A stretch of 8,257 nucleotides of DNA from an uncultured Ruminococcus sp. Lineage in GTDB: Bacteria > Bacillota > Clostridia > Oscillospirales > Acutalibacteraceae. The position numbers and the translations under genes were made by a program. Below are positions 6,183 through 8,257 of this stretch, piece after piece. Below the pieces are notes generated by a model that saw only the letters and a list, made by a program, of their open reading frames with translations, ran no database searches and had not been told where the DNA came from. The first letter of the stretch is position 1. Each line of letters starts with the position of its first letter. The stretch covers positions 1 to 8,257 of the forward strand of contig CACYDK010000152.1 in NCBI GenBank assembly GCA_902773155.1, given 5' to 3'.

Positions 6183-6934
6183 CGGGGTGTATTCTCCTTG
6201 TATAGCATAATAAACCACTTACTCGCCGTAGCCGCGGCCGTAGACATATAAGGGATAACGTAGAGCGCCGGCAACACGAAGAAGCAGAGCGCGATCCACG
6301 GAATAAATCTGTAGGTCAGGGTGATAATATCCAGAATATGGCTGCTGATAATCATTCCCGAAGCCCGCCTGATTTCGCGTATAGGACGCATGTCGCGGTC
6401 GACAAATACGAACTCGCGAACCCACAAAAACGTGCACAGTAAAACAAACAATGCGGTTCCTACTCCGAAGAATACGGCGAGTATAACCGAGGTTACGCTG
6501 TTTTTCGGCGCGACAATACTAATGATATTATATGGCAGAAAGCTTGCGAGATTATAAACCGCAACTCTCAGCACGAGCAAAAGATTATAGCCGACAGCCT
6601 TAAAATACCTTCCCGAGCCGGAAAAGAAGTAGAAAACGTCCGAGAAATCGGACTTTTCGCCGACAGATAGACGGTAGCACAACCGAAAAAAGCCGTTTTT
6701 CAAGGGGCTCAAAAACATAAGCACCGCATAGCTTAAGAAGGTTATTATTATGTAGGCCACGTTAAGCTCTATCTCCTCAGAGTCTCCGAAGCCCGCAAAA
6801 TAGCACAAAAGCACAAAGAACAGAAATACCGTCATAAGCGAGGCGAACACAACCATAAGCCCTGCGATCACGAGCGTCCAGTTGCCCGAAAGAGCCTTTC
6901 GAGCCTGACGGCAAACAATACTTTCCTTACTCAT
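6179..6934 (-). CDS. DUF975-like integral membrane protein, 251 aa
   Basis: Function unknown. The protein has about five hydrophobic segments (residues roughly 20-48, 57-78, 111-140, 147-176, 203-230). Features recalling the Firmicutes DUF975 group are the N-terminal ARKALSGNW (11-19), SPLKNGF (76-82) after the second segment, a short Lys/Asp-containing loop (91-99), and a C-terminal block in which REIRRASGMI (186-195) precedes IPWIAL (211-216) and IPYMSTAAA (227-235). No catalytic motif or signal peptide is visible, so it is more likely a structural, partner or transport-associated membrane protein than an enzyme. ATG 6934 begins 2 nt after the dipeptidase stop, with AGGGG about 11 nt upstream; the end overlaps the glycosyltransferase start by 4 nt (ATGA). 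The tight coupling suggests co-translation with the glycosyltransferase. Family assignment rests on remembered pattern only. Confidence 0.8.
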   Translation of the reverse strand: MSKESIVCRQARKALSGNWTLVIAGLMVVFASLMTVFLFFVLLCYFAGFGDSEEIELNVAYIIITFLSYAVLMFLSPLKNGFFRLCYRLSVGEKSDFSDVFYFFSGSGRYFKAVGYNLLLVLRVAVYNLASFLPYNIISIVAPKNSVTSVILAVFFGVGTALFVLLCTFLWVREFVFVDRDMRPIREIRRASGMIISSHILDIITLTYRFIPWIALCFFVLPALYVIPYMSTAAATASKWFIMLYKENTPR

Positions 6935-6936
6935 TT

Positions 6937-8257
6937 TCAGATTTCCCCTGTGTAGAGCCTGTACATAGTTTGCAGACAGATACGCGCGTGGTCAAAGAAT
7001 TTTTTCTCATCTATACTCTCGTCGGCGTTGTGCATATTAACAATGTCGTCCTTAAAGGCAGGGCCAAAGGCTACGCCTTTTCCGCCGAGCATTCTCGCGT
7101 AGGTTCCGCCGCCGGTGGAATAAAGCTCCGGCTTCTCCCCCATTATTTCCTCGTAGGCAGAGGACAATACGCTTACGGTCTTGCTTTCCGAGGGCAGATA
7201 GAGCGGAGCGGCATGGTGGATGACCTCCACGCTTAAGCCCGAGAGCGCCGCGCTTTTTTCGATTTGTTTAAGAATCCCCTCGTGATTCATGGTAACAGGA
7301 TAACGTATATCGAGCGTGAGATAGGCGGAGTTGTCGTTGATCCTGATTTTTCCCATATTGCAGGTAAGGTCGCCTGAAACAAAATCCCTCATCTTTAAAC
7401 CGAGCGAGGTTCCGTCGGTCTCTCTCCTGAGAGCGTAGCCGACAAAGTGGCAAAGACTGCCGACCTCCTCACGGTCAAAGAAGGCGTTTAGAAGCTCCAA
7501 AAGAGCCAGAGCGGCGTTTTGTCCCTTTTCGGGTTCGCAGGCGTGAGCCGCGCGACCTCCGGCCGTAATGACGAGTCCGTCGATAGTATGCGTAAAAGTG
7601 AAGTCGTCGCCGAGCTTCTTTGACAGATCCTTAAGGTAGTTTTCGTCGCTGTCCGAGCAGTAGAGCAAAGCCTTGGCCTCGTCGGGAACGGCGTTTACCG
7701 CGTTTCCGGACTTAACAGCGCTCAGAACAGAGCCGTCCTTGCGGTCAGTGTAAACCTTGACCTGTAATATTCCCTTCTCGGCTACACAGATTCCGTAGTC
7801 GCTGTCGGGAGTAAAGGAAATCTCGGGCAGAGGCATATTCTTAAAATAGGTCTCCATATCTGTCATTCCGATCTCTTCGTTGGTGCCGAATATCGCGCAC
7901 AGGGTATTTCTGCCCTTTATACCGCTGTCGAGCAGAGCCTTGAGGCAGTATAGGTCGATGATCGATGCTCCCTTGTCGTCGGCGATACCGCGGCCGTAGA
8001 GACGACCGTCGCGGCGTGTAAGCGTGAACGGCTCCACCGTCCAGTTCTTTCCGGCGGGGACAACGTCCAGATGCGTGAGCGCTCCGCAGAGCCTTCCGCC
8101 CTCGCCGAGCTGAACGTGACCAGCCTTGTTTTCAACATTAGCGACAGAAAGTCCCATCGCCTCCGCGCGGGAAAGGATGAATTCGAGCGCTTTAGCGCAG
8201 TTTTCCTCACCCTCCGAGGAAACCGACTCGATCTCCATAAGGGTCTTTAAATCCCTG
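6937..8257 (-). CDS. pepV: M20 family metallo-dipeptidase, PepV/Sapep type, N-terminus cut by window edge
   Basis: Cytoplasmic, probably two-metal (Zn or Mn) dipeptidase that releases amino acids from dipeptides. The frame is open to the right edge, and the residues before Met 8238 read RDLKTL, continuing into MEIESVSSEGEEN as in the conserved N-terminal helix of M20 enzymes. So the Met at 8238 is internal and a short N-terminal piece, perhaps 20-30 residues, is missing. Counting from that Met: THLDVVPAG 55-63 (metal His56, Asp58), GRGIADDKG 82-90 (Asp87), GTNEEIGM 118-125 (catalytic Glu121, metal Glu122), TPDSD 143-147 (Asp145), the lid-domain histidine in RAAHACEPEKGQ, and a C-terminal metal His403 in MHNADES. 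TGGGTYARML and VAFGPAF also match PepV. All ligands are present, so it should be active. It is first in the visible operon; its promoter is outside. Substrate range and metal are not readable. Confidence 0.93.
   Translation of the reverse strand, partial: RDLKTLMEIESVSSEGEENCAKALEFILSRAEAMGLSVANVENKAGHVQLGEGGRLCGALTHLDVVPAGKNWTVEPFTLTRRDGRLYGRGIADDKGASIIDLYCLKALLDSGIKGRNTLCAIFGTNEEIGMTDMETYFKNMPLPEISFTPDSDYGICVAEKGILQVKVYTDRKDGSVLSAVKSGNAVNAVPDEAKALLYCSDSDENYLKDLSKKLGDDFTFTHTIDGLVITAGGRAAHACEPEKGQNAALALLELLNAFFDREEVGSLCHFVGYALRRETDGTSLGLKMRDFVSGDLTCNMGKIRINDNSAYLTLDIRYPVTMNHEGILKQIEKSAALSGLSVEVIHHAAPLYLPSESKTVSVLSSAYEEIMGEKPELYSTGGGTYARMLGGKGVAFGPAFKDDIVNMHNADESIDEKKFFDHARICLQTMYRLYTGEI

Noticed and set aside
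6182..6218. Upstream GTG start for the glycosyltransferase
   Set aside because: Would overlap the preceding gene by 40 nt and lacks a Shine-Dalgarno; ATG 6182 has AAGGAG and an ATGA overlap.
6937..8238. Met at 8238 as the true start of the dipeptidase
   Set aside because: The frame continues upstream to the window edge with family-like residues RDLKTL, and starting here would remove the conserved N-terminal helix.

Overview
The window (about 50% G+C, tightly packed) looks like a chromosomal segment of an endospore-lineage Firmicute, most likely a gut-type Clostridia/Oscillospirales member. The evidence is a PepV/Sapep-type dipeptidase, a DUF975 membrane protein, a LicD-family protein, a Gram-positive style RsmF, perfect AGGAGGTGA-type ribosome binding sites and TTGATA/TATAAT promoters. 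No rRNA, tRNA, CRISPR array, insertion sequence or integrase was seen.

Layout, left to right. (1) Positions 1-1147, minus strand: an RsmF-type rRNA m5C methyltransferase, cut off by the left edge so that its C-terminus is missing. (2) Positions 1148-1402: a short divergent region with a 39-residue Asn/Gln-rich gene on the plus strand. It has a perfect Shine-Dalgarno sequence, a possible forespore-type promoter and a clear intrinsic terminator. It is the only convincing plus-strand gene. (3) Positions 1403-4129, minus strand: a stand-alone SNF2-family helicase-like ATPase with an unusual N-terminal half, in which two copies of a roughly 75-residue module flank a helix-hairpin-helix segment. 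It has its own near-consensus promoter at 4163-4191. (4) Positions 4211-4257: a terminator hairpin ending the upstream operon. (5) Positions 4286-8257, minus strand: a compact four-gene operon transcribed from right to left. The order is PepV-like M20 dipeptidase (N-terminus outside the window), DUF975 membrane protein, ExoA-like family 2 glycosyltransferase, LicD-family transferase. Junctions are a 2-nt gap, a 4-nt ATGA overlap and a 17-nt overlap.

The last two operon genes suggest assembly and phospho-substituent decoration of a cell-surface glycan, with the DUF975 protein as a membrane partner of unknown role. The dipeptidase appears to be a metabolic passenger. The SNF2 protein and the small gene are separate transcription units. 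The items most worth following up are the small Asn/Gln-rich gene (possible spore component) and the duplicated module in the SNF2 protein. I did not find convincing evidence for a new multi-gene system such as a defence island.
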